Assembly: GCA_031431235.1 (NCBI GenBank)
Contig: JANPDA010000185.1
Span: forward strand, 1 to 36,027
Reading direction: 5' to 3'
Source of the DNA: JANNSW01 sp031431235
Lineage (GTDB): Bacteria > Pseudomonadota > Alphaproteobacteria > Rhizobiales > Hyphomicrobiaceae
Length of the DNA stretch: 36,027 nt
Part shown: positions 10,705 through 17,919 of the stretch, one piece after another
Numbering within the stretch: the first letter of the stretch is position 1
Layout: every line of letters begins with the position of its first letter
Notes under the pieces: generated by a model
Database searches by the model: none
Told to the model about the DNA's origin: nothing
Seen by the model: the letters and a program-made list of their open reading frames with translations, nothing else
Made by a program: the position numbers and the translations under genes

Positions 10705-11478
10705 ATGGCCACTGAGACGATCATCGCGGAGACGAGAGGTAAGGTCGGGCTCGTCACGCTCAACCGGCCCCAGGCACTGAATGCACTCGACAACCAGCTG
10801 ATCGCCGAGCTGGGCGCCGCGCTCGATCAATTCGAAGGCGACGACCAGATCGGCGCCATCGTCATCACCGGCTCGGAGAAGGCTTTCGCTGCCGGCGCCG
10901 ACATCAAGGAGATGCAGTCGAAATCCTACATGGACGTCTACCGCGAGGATTTCATCGGTTCCTGGGACCGGGTCGCGCGCTGCAGGAAGCCAGTGATCGC
11001 GGCGGTCGCTGGCTTCGCGCTCGGCGGCGGCTGCGAGCTCGCCATGATGTGCGACATCATCATTGCAGCCGATACGGCTGAGTTCGGTCAGCCGGAGATC
11101 GGTCTGGGCATCATGCCGGGCGCAGGCGGCACGCAGCGCCTGACCCGCGCGGTCGGCAAGTCGAAGGCGATGGAGCTGTGCCTGACCGGGCGGCGCATGA
11201 AGGCGGAGGAGGCCGAGCGCTCGGGGCTGGTTTCCCGCGTGGTACCCGCCTCTGAGCTCATGACCGAAGCCCTGAAGATGGCCGAGCGGATCGCGTCCCA
11301 TTCGCTTCCGATCGTGATGATGACGAAGGAATCGGTCAATCGCGCCTTCGAGGCGACGCTCGGCGAAGGCCTCAAGTTCGAGCGGCGGCTGTTCCACTCG
11401 ATGTTTGCGACCGAGGACCAGAAGGAGGGCATGGCGGCCTTCGTGGAGAAGCGCAAGCCCGCCTTCAAGAACCGCTGA
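10705..11478 (+). CDS. Enoyl-CoA hydratase (crotonase family)
   Basis: This 257-residue protein is predicted to hydrate trans-2-enoyl-CoA to 3-hydroxyacyl-CoA in beta-oxidation or related pathways. The oxyanion-hole segments AFAAGADIKEM and GFALGGGCELAMMCD are present. Both catalytic glutamates of true hydratases are present: E111 in GGCELAM and E131 in QPEIGLGIMPGAGGTQR. This favours hydratase over an isomerase or hydrolase. The ATG at 10705 is preceded by AGGGGGAG (10690-10697). It lies 80 bp after polA on the same strand. The physiological substrate cannot be read from the sequence; a short-chain enoyl-CoA such as crotonyl-CoA is the usual one. Confidence 0.92.
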   Translation: MATETIIAETRGKVGLVTLNRPQALNALDNQLIAELGAALDQFEGDDQIGAIVITGSEKAFAAGADIKEMQSKSYMDVYREDFIGSWDRVARCRKPVIAAVAGFALGGGCELAMMCDIIIAADTAEFGQPEIGLGIMPGAGGTQRLTRAVGKSKAMELCLTGRRMKAEEAERSGLVSRVVPASELMTEALKMAERIASHSLPIVMMTKESVNRAFEATLGEGLKFERRLFHSMFATEDQKEGMAAFVEKRKPAFKNR

Positions 11479-11603
11479 TCCGGCTGACCGGCCTGAAGCG
11501 GCGGCGCCCTGGTTGTGGAGGTGAGGGATCACCAAGCCGGCTCACTCGGGTCCGGCCGCCGCAGTCCCATGTGCTCCCATCACGTTCTCCAGACGAGACC
11601 GCC

Positions 11604-13076
11604 ATGTCGACCGCTGCTGCCGCCTACACCGCCGTCACCGAGGCCGAGCGGCGCAGCATCGTCATCGGCGTGCTGATCGCCATGCTGCTCGCGGCGCTCG
11701 ATCAGACGATCGTCGCGCCGGCGATCCCCACGATCGGGGCCGAGCTGGGCGATGCCGGCTACCTGACCTGGATCGTCTCGGCCTATTTTCTCACCGCGAC
11801 CGCCGTGACACCCCTCTATGGCAGTCTCGCCGACATCCATGGCCGGCGGACCACGCTCTACACGGCGATGGGCATTTTCCTCGCCGGCTCCCTGCTGTGC
11901 GCGCTCGCTCCCTCGATGCTCGTGCTCGTCCTGGGGCGTGCGGTCCAGGGCCTGGGGGGCGGCGGGTTGATGGCACTCGCCCAGACCGTGATCGGCGACC
12001 TGGTGCCGCCCAAGGAGCGCGGGCGCTTCGTGTTCTACATCTCGGGTACCTGGGCGATCGCGAGCGTCGCGGGGCCGGTGCTCGGCGGGATCATCAGCGA
12101 GCACCTCGACTGGCGGGTGATCTTCTGGCTCAACCTGCCGCTGGCCGCGCTCGCCTTTCTGATGACCAATGCCCCATTGAAGCGGCTGCCCTGGGTGCGG
12201 CGCGAGCATCGCCTCGACCTCAGGGGCGCGCTGCTGCTCGTCACGGCGACAGTGCTGCTGATGCTGGCGCTGACCTGGGGCGGAACACGCCTGCCGTGGC
12301 TGTCGCCAACACTGCTATCGCTGCTCGCGGCGGCGGGCCTGCTCACGGTCCTGCTCGCGATCCATCTGCAGCGAACCGAGGAGCCACTCATTCCGATTGC
12401 CGTGCTGAGGAATCCGGTGGTGCTGTCGGCGACCGTGAGCGTGTTCTTCGCCATGGCCGCCTATATCGGTCTCAGCGTTCACATCCCGCTCTATCTGGAG
12501 CTGGTGCAGGGGCTCGGCTCCTCCTATGCGGGGCTTGCGCTCGTGGGCTACATGGGCGGCACCGTGATCGGCGCCAATGCGGCGGCGCGCACGCTCCAGC
12601 GCGTCCGCCATTACAAGCGTTTGCCCGCTGCTGGGCTCCTCCTTTCGGCTGCCGGGCTCTGCGCACTCGCCTATTGGGCCGACAGCATCGACACGTGGAC
12701 GACCGTCGCCTCGATCGTCGTGATCGGGATCGGCAGTGGCGCGCAGTTCCCGATCACGACAGTGTCGGTGCAGAATGCCGTCGAGCCGCACGATCTCGGC
12801 GTTGCTACCGGGGCCTTGGGCTTCATGCGCTCGCTCGGCAGCGCGATCGGTGTCTCCGTGCTCGGAGCGGTCGGCACGGCGAGCGGCATTGCCCACGGCA
12901 TCGGGGTCGCAGGCAGCAGTGTCCCGGTCGAGCGGCTGTCCGGCTCGGCCTTCGTGCCGGTGTTCCTCGCCGCGGCATTCTGCCTGCTGCTGGCATCCGT
13001 CAGCCTCGCGCTCATGGAGGAACGCCCCTTGCGCGGGCGAGAACCCTCGCCGCGCGGGTCCGCCACCGAGGGCTAG
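11604..13076 (+). CDS. DHA2-family MFS drug exporter
   Basis: A 490-residue inner-membrane protein with about 14 predicted transmembrane segments, the layout of proton-driven EmrB/QacA-type exporters. Diagnostic motifs are LDQTIVAPAIPTIG in helix 1 (the DHA2 D1 motif) and GSLADIHGRR between helices 2 and 3 (MFS motif A). VLGRAVQGLGGGGLMALAQ comes later. I use ATG 11604; an upstream in-frame GTG (11571) would add a non-conserved leader. No membrane-fusion partner or regulator lies next to it, so the substrate is unknown. The stop codon TAG (13074-13076) is the first part of a palindromic repeat, so the natural C-terminus may have been altered by that insertion. Confidence 0.9.
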   Translation: MSTAAAAYTAVTEAERRSIVIGVLIAMLLAALDQTIVAPAIPTIGAELGDAGYLTWIVSAYFLTATAVTPLYGSLADIHGRRTTLYTAMGIFLAGSLLCALAPSMLVLVLGRAVQGLGGGGLMALAQTVIGDLVPPKERGRFVFYISGTWAIASVAGPVLGGIISEHLDWRVIFWLNLPLAALAFLMTNAPLKRLPWVRREHRLDLRGALLLVTATVLLMLALTWGGTRLPWLSPTLLSLLAAAGLLTVLLAIHLQRTEEPLIPIAVLRNPVVLSATVSVFFAMAAYIGLSVHIPLYLELVQGLGSSYAGLALVGYMGGTVIGANAAARTLQRVRHYKRLPAAGLLLSAAGLCALAYWADSIDTWTTVASIVVIGIGSGAQFPITTVSVQNAVEPHDLGVATGALGFMRSLGSAIGVSVLGAVGTASGIAHGIGVAGSSVPVERLSGSAFVPVFLAAAFCLLLASVSLALMEERPLRGREPSPRGSATEG

Positions 13077-13116
13077 AGCGCATTACGATCCGACAGAGCC
13101 GGATCGGGCGCTCTAG
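13073..13116. repeat. Palindromic repeat with CTAG ends
   Basis: CTAGAGCGC (13073-13081) is the exact inverse of GCGCTCTAG (13108-13116), with an inner GATCC/GGATC pair. The right flank (ATTCTCGTTTTGTC, 13117-13130) matches the sequence that follows this kind of element in many Hyphomicrobiales genomes, so the copy may extend degenerately to about 13150. It can fold into a hairpin downstream of the MFS gene. Nothing coding is evident from 13117 to 13255. Confidence 0.75.
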
Positions 13117-13255
13117 ATTCTCGTTTTGTCGAGGGTTCGTTAACCGCAGTCACATGGAGCCGGCCTCAGCTGTGGGAATTCGGTGCATTGGCGGGCCGCG
13201 TAACCCGAACGTGATTTCCAATTGATGGGGCGGTTCCCGATAGTATCGTCCGATC

Positions 13256-13387
13256 CTAGTGTTCCGTCCCATTCATTCGATTCCGGCGAAGCTGGATCAA
13301 TGAATGGAAAGACGGAGCACAAACAAAGAGTTGGCTAGTGGGCTGGCCATTCATTTGGGGTACCGAATGAATGAGTCAGAACACTAG
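13256..13387 (+). mobile_element. MITE-like element, copy 1
   Basis: A 132-bp element bounded by CTAG on both sides, with imperfect terminal inverted repeats of about 24 bp (CTAGTGTTC at the left, GAACACTAG at the right). Inside are two hairpins, each formed by CATTCATT and AATGAATG arms. It has no coding capacity. A second, inverted copy is at 35931-36027. CTAG/TA at the junctions resembles IS630/Tc1-mariner target duplication, so a non-autonomous IS630-type relative is the likely origin; that assignment is inference. Confidence 0.8.
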
Positions 13388-13430
13388 CGGATTGATCCCA
13401 TCCGCCATTGAACCTCCTCGAGGGTCCTAC

Positions 13431-14183
13431 GTGAGACAGATGCTGCTCAATGTCGTTGCCGCTGCCGCGCTTGCGGCGTGCGGGGCAATGCCGGCCGCGG
13501 CACAGTCGCCGATCGCCGTGGTCGAGCTCTATACGAGCCAGGGCTGCTCGTCCTGCCCGCCTGCAGACGCCTATCTCGGCACGCTTGCCGGCCGGACCGA
13601 CGTGCTCGCGCTGACGCTGCCGGTCGACTATTGGGACTATCTCGGCTGGAAGGACACCTTTGCAAACCATGCGTTCAGCGAGCGCCAGCGCGACTATGCC
13701 CGGGCACGTGGCGATGGGCAGGTCTATACGCCCCAGATCGTGATCAACGGTATCGCTCACGCTGTCGGCAGCCACTCCAGCGCGGTCGAGAGCCAGATCG
13801 AGGCGACGAACGCGACCTTGGCGGCCTCGCGACTGACCATCGAAACTCGTAGCGAAGGCGATAAGCTGGTGGTCGAGGTGGGCACGGCTGCACCCGGCGC
13901 ACCGATCAGTGCGGCCACGCTTTGGCTCGCTTATGTGACTCGCTCGGCCGACGTGTCGATAAGGGGCGGCGAGAATGGCGGTCAGAAAATCAGCTACACC
14001 AATGTCGTTCGCAAGCTGGTCGCGCTCGGCGAGTGGACTGGCCAACCATTGACCGTCAGCCTCTCCAAAGCCGAGATGATGGCGGAGGAAGGCGATGCCT
14101 GCGCCGTGCTGCTGCAGGCCGGCAAGGCGGGTCCGATCATCGGCGCGTCGCTGGTCGAGGACTACATGCACCCGAATGGGTAG
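13431..14183 (+). CDS. DUF1223 thioredoxin-fold secreted protein
   Basis: A 250-residue exported protein of the DUF1223 family, which has a thioredoxin-like fold and unknown role. After a signal sequence, ELYTSQGCSSCPPAD carries a CxxC pair (C39, C42), followed by DYWDYLGWKDTF and YTPQIVINGI, all family hallmarks. I choose GTG 13431, with GAGGG at 13420-13424; ATG 13440 is an alternative. The open frame extends upstream to an ATG at 13371 inside the MITE, but that part is not family sequence. The signal region contains LAAC (Cys17), a possible lipobox, as well as an AAAQS signal peptidase I site, so lipoprotein versus soluble periplasmic protein is unresolved. It is convergent with htpG, 37 bp apart. 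Confidence 0.85.
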   Translation: MRQMLLNVVAAAALAACGAMPAAAQSPIAVVELYTSQGCSSCPPADAYLGTLAGRTDVLALTLPVDYWDYLGWKDTFANHAFSERQRDYARARGDGQVYTPQIVINGIAHAVGSHSSAVESQIEATNATLAASRLTIETRSEGDKLVVEVGTAAPGAPISAATLWLAYVTRSADVSIRGGENGGQKISYTNVVRKLVALGEWTGQPLTVSLSKAEMMAEEGDACAVLLQAGKAGPIIGASLVEDYMHPNG

Positions 14184-14220
14184 AGACGAGAGCCGCGGTG
14201 CCCTCGTGGTCCGCTGCAGG

Positions 14221-16110
14221 TCAGCCCCCGAGCAGGAGCCGGTTGAGGCGCTCTGCGAATTTGGCGGGCTCGGCCGGGCTGCCGCCTTCCAGGATGCGCG
14301 CCTCGTCGAGCAGCAGCCACGACAGATCCTCGAGCCGCTGCGTGCTCCCAGATGAGCGTGCAGCGTCCGCCGCCTTCACGAGGGCATGGTTGGCGTTGAT
14401 CTCGAGCACGGGATTGAGGCCCACGCCCTGGCTTTGGCGCGCGAGCAGGCGCTCCAGCTCGCGGTCGGGCCCACCCTCTGGCGCCACCAGGCACACCGCG
14501 CTCTCGACCAGCCGTCGCGACAGCCGCACAGCGGTGACGGCCGATTTCAGGATCTGCTCCATGGCGCGCGCGAGGTCGCTGGCGGTCGCGGTGGCCTCGG
14601 GACTTGTCACCGGGTGCTCGAGTGGGATCGCCTGCAGGTCGGCCTCGCCCTTCGTCACCGAGCGGAACGGCTTGCCGTCGAAGCCGAGGGCTGCGGTGAC
14701 CCAGAAGCTGTCGATCGGATCGGCCAGCAGCAGCACCTCGACGCCGCGTGCGCGAAAGCCCTCGAGCTGGGGGCTGGCCTTCAGCTTCGCCAGCGTCTCG
14801 CCGGTTGCATAGAAAATAGCCGTCTGGCTCTCCTTCAGGCTGGCCAGATAGTCAGCGAGAGAGCGCCAGCCATCGCCGGAGGTGGTCGAGCGAAAGCGGG
14901 CGAGCCCGAGCAATTGATCGCGGCGCTCGGGGTCCTCGTAGAGCCCCTCCTTCAACACGGCGCCGAAGGCTTCCCAGACCTTCTGGTAGGCGGCTGCGTC
15001 CTTGTCGGCCAGCGTCGCCAGCTCGGAGAGGACGCGATTGCTCACCGCCTTGCGGATCTGGGCGACCTCCGGGCGATCCTGCAGCATCTCGCGTGAGACG
15101 TTGAGGGGCATGTCCTGGCTGTCGATCACGCCTTCGATGAAGCGCAGATAGGGCGGAAGCAGCTCGGCCTCGTCGGAGATGAAAACGCGCCGGACGTAGA
15201 AGCGCACGTGGCCCTTGCGGTTCGCATCGTAGAGGTTGAATGGCCTGGCGCCAGGCACGAACAACAGGACGGAATACTCGCTCCGCCCTTCGGCGCGGTA
15301 ATGGATGGTCGCTGCCGGCTCGTCGTAGTGGCCAAGCCCCTGCTGATAGAACTCCTGGTAGTCGGTGGCCGACAGCTCCTGCTTCGAGCGGGCCCAGAGC
15401 GCGCTCGCCCGGTTGATCTGGCGCTCCTCGCCCTTGCCGGCCCACAGCAGCACCGGGAACAGGATGTGATCGGAGTACGCGCGGACGAGGCGCTCGATTT
15501 CCGCGGCCTCCAGGAACGAGAGCGCGTCCTCCTTCAGGCTGAGCGTCACCCTGGTGCCGCGCGCAACGACAGCGGCCTCGATCGCGTCCGCCGGCCGGAT
15601 GCCGTAGCCGCCGAGGCCGTCCGAGGACCAGACATGGGCATCCTTGCTTCCCGCCTTGCGGCTCAGCACCTCGACCCGGCTCGCGACCATGAAGGAGGCG
15701 TAGAAGCCGACGCCGAACTGGCCGATCTGGCCGCTCTGGTCCTTGGCGTTGGCGTTCTGCAGGTTCTCGAGGAAGGCGCGTGTGCCCGAGCGCGCGATCG
15801 TGCCCAGATTGCGGGCGAGCTCGGTCTCGTCCATGCCGATGCCGTTGTCCTCGATCGTGAGCGTTCCGGCCTGGGCATTGGCGCGGATGCGGACCGCCAG
15901 ATCGCCACCGGCGCCCACCAGCGCGGGCTCGGTCAACGCCAGGTAGCGCAGCTTGTCGAGGGCGTCGGAGGCATTCGAGATCAGCTCGCGCAGGAAGATC
16001 TCCCGGCTCGAGTAGAGCGAATGCACCATCAGCTCGAGCAGCCGCGAGACGTCGGCCTCGAACGGGCGCTCGGTTGTGCTGGGAGTCGTTTGGGCCGTGT
16101 CGTCGGACAT
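14221..16110 (-). CDS. htpG: Molecular chaperone HtpG (Hsp90)
   Basis: This is bacterial Hsp90, a cytosolic ATP-dependent chaperone. The 629-residue protein has the GHKL ATPase domain: RELISNASDALDKLRYLAL with catalytic E42 and N46, then TIEDNGIGMDE with D88, and GQFGVGFYASFMVA. The middle domain (RVFISDEAELLPPYLRFIEG, PLNVSREMLQ) and C-terminal dimerisation domain follow. I use ATG 16110 rather than GTG 16116 because GAGG (16116-16119) then lies five bases upstream as a Shine-Dalgarno. That Shine-Dalgarno is paired in a hairpin, listed separately. The gene is monocistronic and convergent with the DUF1223 gene. Confidence 0.97.
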   Translation of the reverse strand: MSDDTAQTTPSTTERPFEADVSRLLELMVHSLYSSREIFLRELISNASDALDKLRYLALTEPALVGAGGDLAVRIRANAQAGTLTIEDNGIGMDETELARNLGTIARSGTRAFLENLQNANAKDQSGQIGQFGVGFYASFMVASRVEVLSRKAGSKDAHVWSSDGLGGYGIRPADAIEAAVVARGTRVTLSLKEDALSFLEAAEIERLVRAYSDHILFPVLLWAGKGEERQINRASALWARSKQELSATDYQEFYQQGLGHYDEPAATIHYRAEGRSEYSVLLFVPGARPFNLYDANRKGHVRFYVRRVFISDEAELLPPYLRFIEGVIDSQDMPLNVSREMLQDRPEVAQIRKAVSNRVLSELATLADKDAAAYQKVWEAFGAVLKEGLYEDPERRDQLLGLARFRSTTSGDGWRSLADYLASLKESQTAIFYATGETLAKLKASPQLEGFRARGVEVLLLADPIDSFWVTAALGFDGKPFRSVTKGEADLQAIPLEHPVTSPEATATASDLARAMEQILKSAVTAVRLSRRLVESAVCLVAPEGGPDRELERLLARQSQGVGLNPVLEINANHALVKAADAARSSGSTQRLEDLSWLLLDEARILEGGSPAEPAKFAERLNRLLLGG

Positions 16111-16115
16111 CTTCA

Positions 16116-16140
16116 CCTCGCTCGGATCACCGAGCCGAGG
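16116..16140 (-). promoter_or_regulatory. Hairpin sequestering the htpG Shine-Dalgarno (RNA thermometer candidate)
   Basis: On the minus-strand RNA, CCUC (16140-16137), a bulged G, and GCUCGG (16135-16130) pair with CCGAGC (16125-16120) and GAGG (16119-16116) around a UGAU loop. GAGG is the Shine-Dalgarno of htpG, so the stem would mask ribosome binding. A bulged G next to the masked Shine-Dalgarno is reminiscent of ROSE-type thermometers on heat-shock genes. The stem is GC-rich and may be too stable to open fully; function is inference. Confidence 0.5.
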
Positions 16141-16184
16141 GGTTAGGTCGCTGCGCCGTCAAATGCAAGTGGATCGACGACAAC

Positions 16185-16207
16185 AAAAAGGGCCGTCGAT
16201 GCGGCCC
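16185..16207 (-). terminator. Intrinsic terminator on the minus strand upstream of htpG
   Basis: In minus-strand sense, GGGCCG (16207-16202) and CGGCCC (16195-16190) form a 6-bp GC stem around CATCGA, followed directly by TTTTTGTTG. This is a textbook intrinsic terminator pointing toward htpG, about 75 bp before its start codon. It must end either a small RNA or a regulated htpG leader. Confidence 0.75.
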
Positions 16208-16333
16208 TGGAAGCGAACGGCAACGGAGCATGGCGTTCAGGTTGCGACGTGGCCCGGCTCGACGGTTCGACCCCGGGGGGGCTGGGGGGCTGAAATCCGA
16301 AGCCTCTGCGCTGAACCGGGCCACGAGGCAACG
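16190..16333 (-). ncRNA. Candidate small RNA between the binding-protein gene and htpG
   Basis: A -10-like TATGAT (16345-16340, minus) predicts initiation near 16333. The transcript would open with a strong long-range stem: GTTGC plus, after a 2x2 internal loop, a 10-bp GC-rich helix (16332-16316 with 16257-16241). It carries a C-rich apical region and ends at the intrinsic terminator just 5' of htpG. It would be about 145 nt and contains no recognisable tRNA, tmRNA or SRP RNA motif. No good -35 was found. The alternative is an attenuated 5' leader of htpG. Confidence 0.45.
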
Positions 16334-16424
16334 TCGTTAATCATAGCGAACTTTGGGGCATGGCCGCGGTTGAAATGCGGCGAAAGCTGGGTTTCGTACG
16401 TACCGGCGCCATGCATGAGAACGA

Positions 16425-16452
16425 ACCCCGGCCGGATCGCTCCGGCCGGGGT
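16425..16452 (-). terminator. Terminator hairpin after the polyamine-type binding protein gene
   Basis: An 11-bp nearly all-GC perfect stem (16425-16435 with 16442-16452) around a 6-nt loop lies 27 bp after the minus-strand stop at 16479. In minus sense it is followed by TCGTTCTC, moderately T-rich. It probably ends the upstream transcript. Confidence 0.65.
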
Positions 16453-16478
16453 CGCAATGGCAGTCTCGGCTCGCGCGA

Positions 16479-17660
16479 TCAGGCCGACTTGAACTTGTCG
16501 GCGTACTGGGTGCGCAGCTCGCCGAACCAGCTCGGCTCGGCAGGACGGTGCCAGAGGTTCTTCAGGCTGTCGCCCGGATAGGCTTCCTGGAAGTTCTTCT
16601 TGGCGACGTCGGAGAGCTTGGTGTCGGCGCCGGTGATGACCGGGTTGTAGCCCGAGCCCTCGGCGACCTGGGCGGAAACCTCAGGCGTCATCAGATAGTT
16701 GAGGAAGGCATAGAGCTGGTCGACGTTCTTGGCGGCCTTGGGCATGGCGAGGCCGTCGAGCCAGGTGATCGCGCCTTCCTTGGGAGCCTGATAGGCGACG
16801 GGCTTGCCGTCCTTCTTCAGGGTCAGCGCGGGGCCGTCCCAGGTCTGGCCGATCCAGACGTCGTTCTCGAGCAGGCCCGACTTGGTGTTGTCGGCCGAAT
16901 CCCAGAACTGCTTGATGGTGGCCTTGTTGGCGATCGCGACGGGAAGAAGCTGGTCGTAGATCTTCTTCATCGTGTCGGGATCCTTGAAGGCGTCGAGCAT
17001 GCGGTTCGACGGCAGCTTGCCATTACCGTCCATCCACAGGCCGATGCCCAGCAGCAGCGAGTGCGGCCGGCCCTGCACGTGGCCCTTCACGTCCTCGCCC
17101 CACAGATCGCCATAGGAGAGCTGGGCCGGGTCCTTGGGGTTCCACTTGTCGGTGCGCCAGGACATCGCCTCGGTGCCCCAGCAGTGCGGCAGGTGATAGA
17201 GCCCGCCGTCCCACATCCAGAGGCTCTTGGAGCCCTCGAGCATGGCGGGCAGCAGATTGCCGGTGTTGGTGAGCTTGCCCATGTCGAAGGCGCCGAGCAC
17301 GCCCAGATCCTTGAACTGGGGCGCACGGTCACGCGTCGGCTGGCAGAGGTCGAAGCCTTCGCCCCCGGTCGCCTGCAGCTTGTTGATCTGCTCCTCGTTC
17401 TGCGAGAAGGGGGTCTTGTTGACCTTGATGCCAGTCGCCTTCTCGAAGCCGGGGATCACCGGATCGGGGAACTCGTCCGACCACATCAGCAGATTGAGCT
17501 CACCCGAGGTGGCGCGCGCATTCTTCACGTAGAGCGGAGCGGCGACGGCGAGTGCGCCGGCGGCGGCGCTCGCCTTCAGCACGGCGCGGCGGTTGAACTC
17601 GCCCGCCCGCCTCAGTGTCTCCCGGGCATTGGCCTGCGCTGCGGTTTCGATCTTCGTCAT
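16479..17660 (-). CDS. Polyamine-type ABC transporter substrate-binding protein (PotD family), Tat-exported
   Basis: A 393-residue periplasmic binding protein of the spermidine/putrescine class. The N-terminus has a twin-arginine motif (NRRAVLK, residues 23-29) and a hydrophobic stretch ending NARATSGE, so export by Tat is predicted. The mature part starts LNLLMWSDEFPDPVIPGFEK and continues TGIKVNKTPFSQNEEQ, WGTEAMSWRTDKWN and NDVWIGQTWDGPALTLKKDG, which fits PotD/PotF-like proteins. ATG 17660 has GGGAGA (17669-17674) 8 bp upstream; the longer open frame upstream is not conserved. No permease or ATPase for it is in the window. It lies downstream of the aminotransferase on the same strand, 259 bp away. 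The ligand is unknown; a polyamine or omega-amino acid would fit the context. Confidence 0.88.
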   Translation of the reverse strand: MTKIETAAQANARETLRRAGEFNRRAVLKASAAAGALAVAAPLYVKNARATSGELNLLMWSDEFPDPVIPGFEKATGIKVNKTPFSQNEEQINKLQATGGEGFDLCQPTRDRAPQFKDLGVLGAFDMGKLTNTGNLLPAMLEGSKSLWMWDGGLYHLPHCWGTEAMSWRTDKWNPKDPAQLSYGDLWGEDVKGHVQGRPHSLLLGIGLWMDGNGKLPSNRMLDAFKDPDTMKKIYDQLLPVAIANKATIKQFWDSADNTKSGLLENDVWIGQTWDGPALTLKKDGKPVAYQAPKEGAITWLDGLAMPKAAKNVDQLYAFLNYLMTPEVSAQVAEGSGYNPVITGADTKLSDVAKKNFQEAYPGDSLKNLWHRPAEPSWFGELRTQYADKFKSA

Positions 17661-17886
17661 GCGAATTCTCTCCCTTTTACAACTCATTCGAAAGCTCGTC
17701 CAATGCTCGACTGCAGTGTCGCCGGCACCAGCGCGACATGCCATCCATTCGACGCTCCAGCGGTGCCTCGATGCACGTCTCCGGAGCGTTGCGGAGACTC
17801 TAGTGCTCCCGTCCATTCCCCGCGTCAACGGTGAGGGAGAACGTGCTGGAGCCTGATGCCGAGCGATTCGGCTCATGCCGGCGAAG

Positions 17887-17914
17887 CATCGGCGCGCACT
17901 GTGGCACGCCGATG
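17887..17914 (-). other. Hairpin just after the aminotransferase stop
   Basis: CATCGGCG (17887-17894) pairs perfectly with CGCCGATG (17907-17914) with a 12-nt loop, five bases beyond the minus-strand stop at 17920. It lacks a T-run in either direction, so it may stabilise the 3' end rather than terminate. The rest of the 17661-17919 gap shows no gene. Confidence 0.35.
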
Positions 17915-17919
17915 ACGGC

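Noticed and set aside
13371..13430. N-terminal extension of the DUF1223 protein from ATG 13371
   Set aside because: It begins inside the MITE and has no family resemblance; GTG 13431 has a better ribosome-binding site and gives a proper signal peptide.
16241..16332. tRNA-like structure with GGTTCGACCCC
   Set aside because: The 7-bp acceptor-like helix exists, but the putative T-stem does not pair and no D-arm or anticodon arm can be formed.
17799..17820. CTAGTGCTCCCGTCCATTC, similar to the MITE end
   Set aside because: Only one short, imperfect end with no second arm or hairpins nearby; it could be chance or a very decayed copy.
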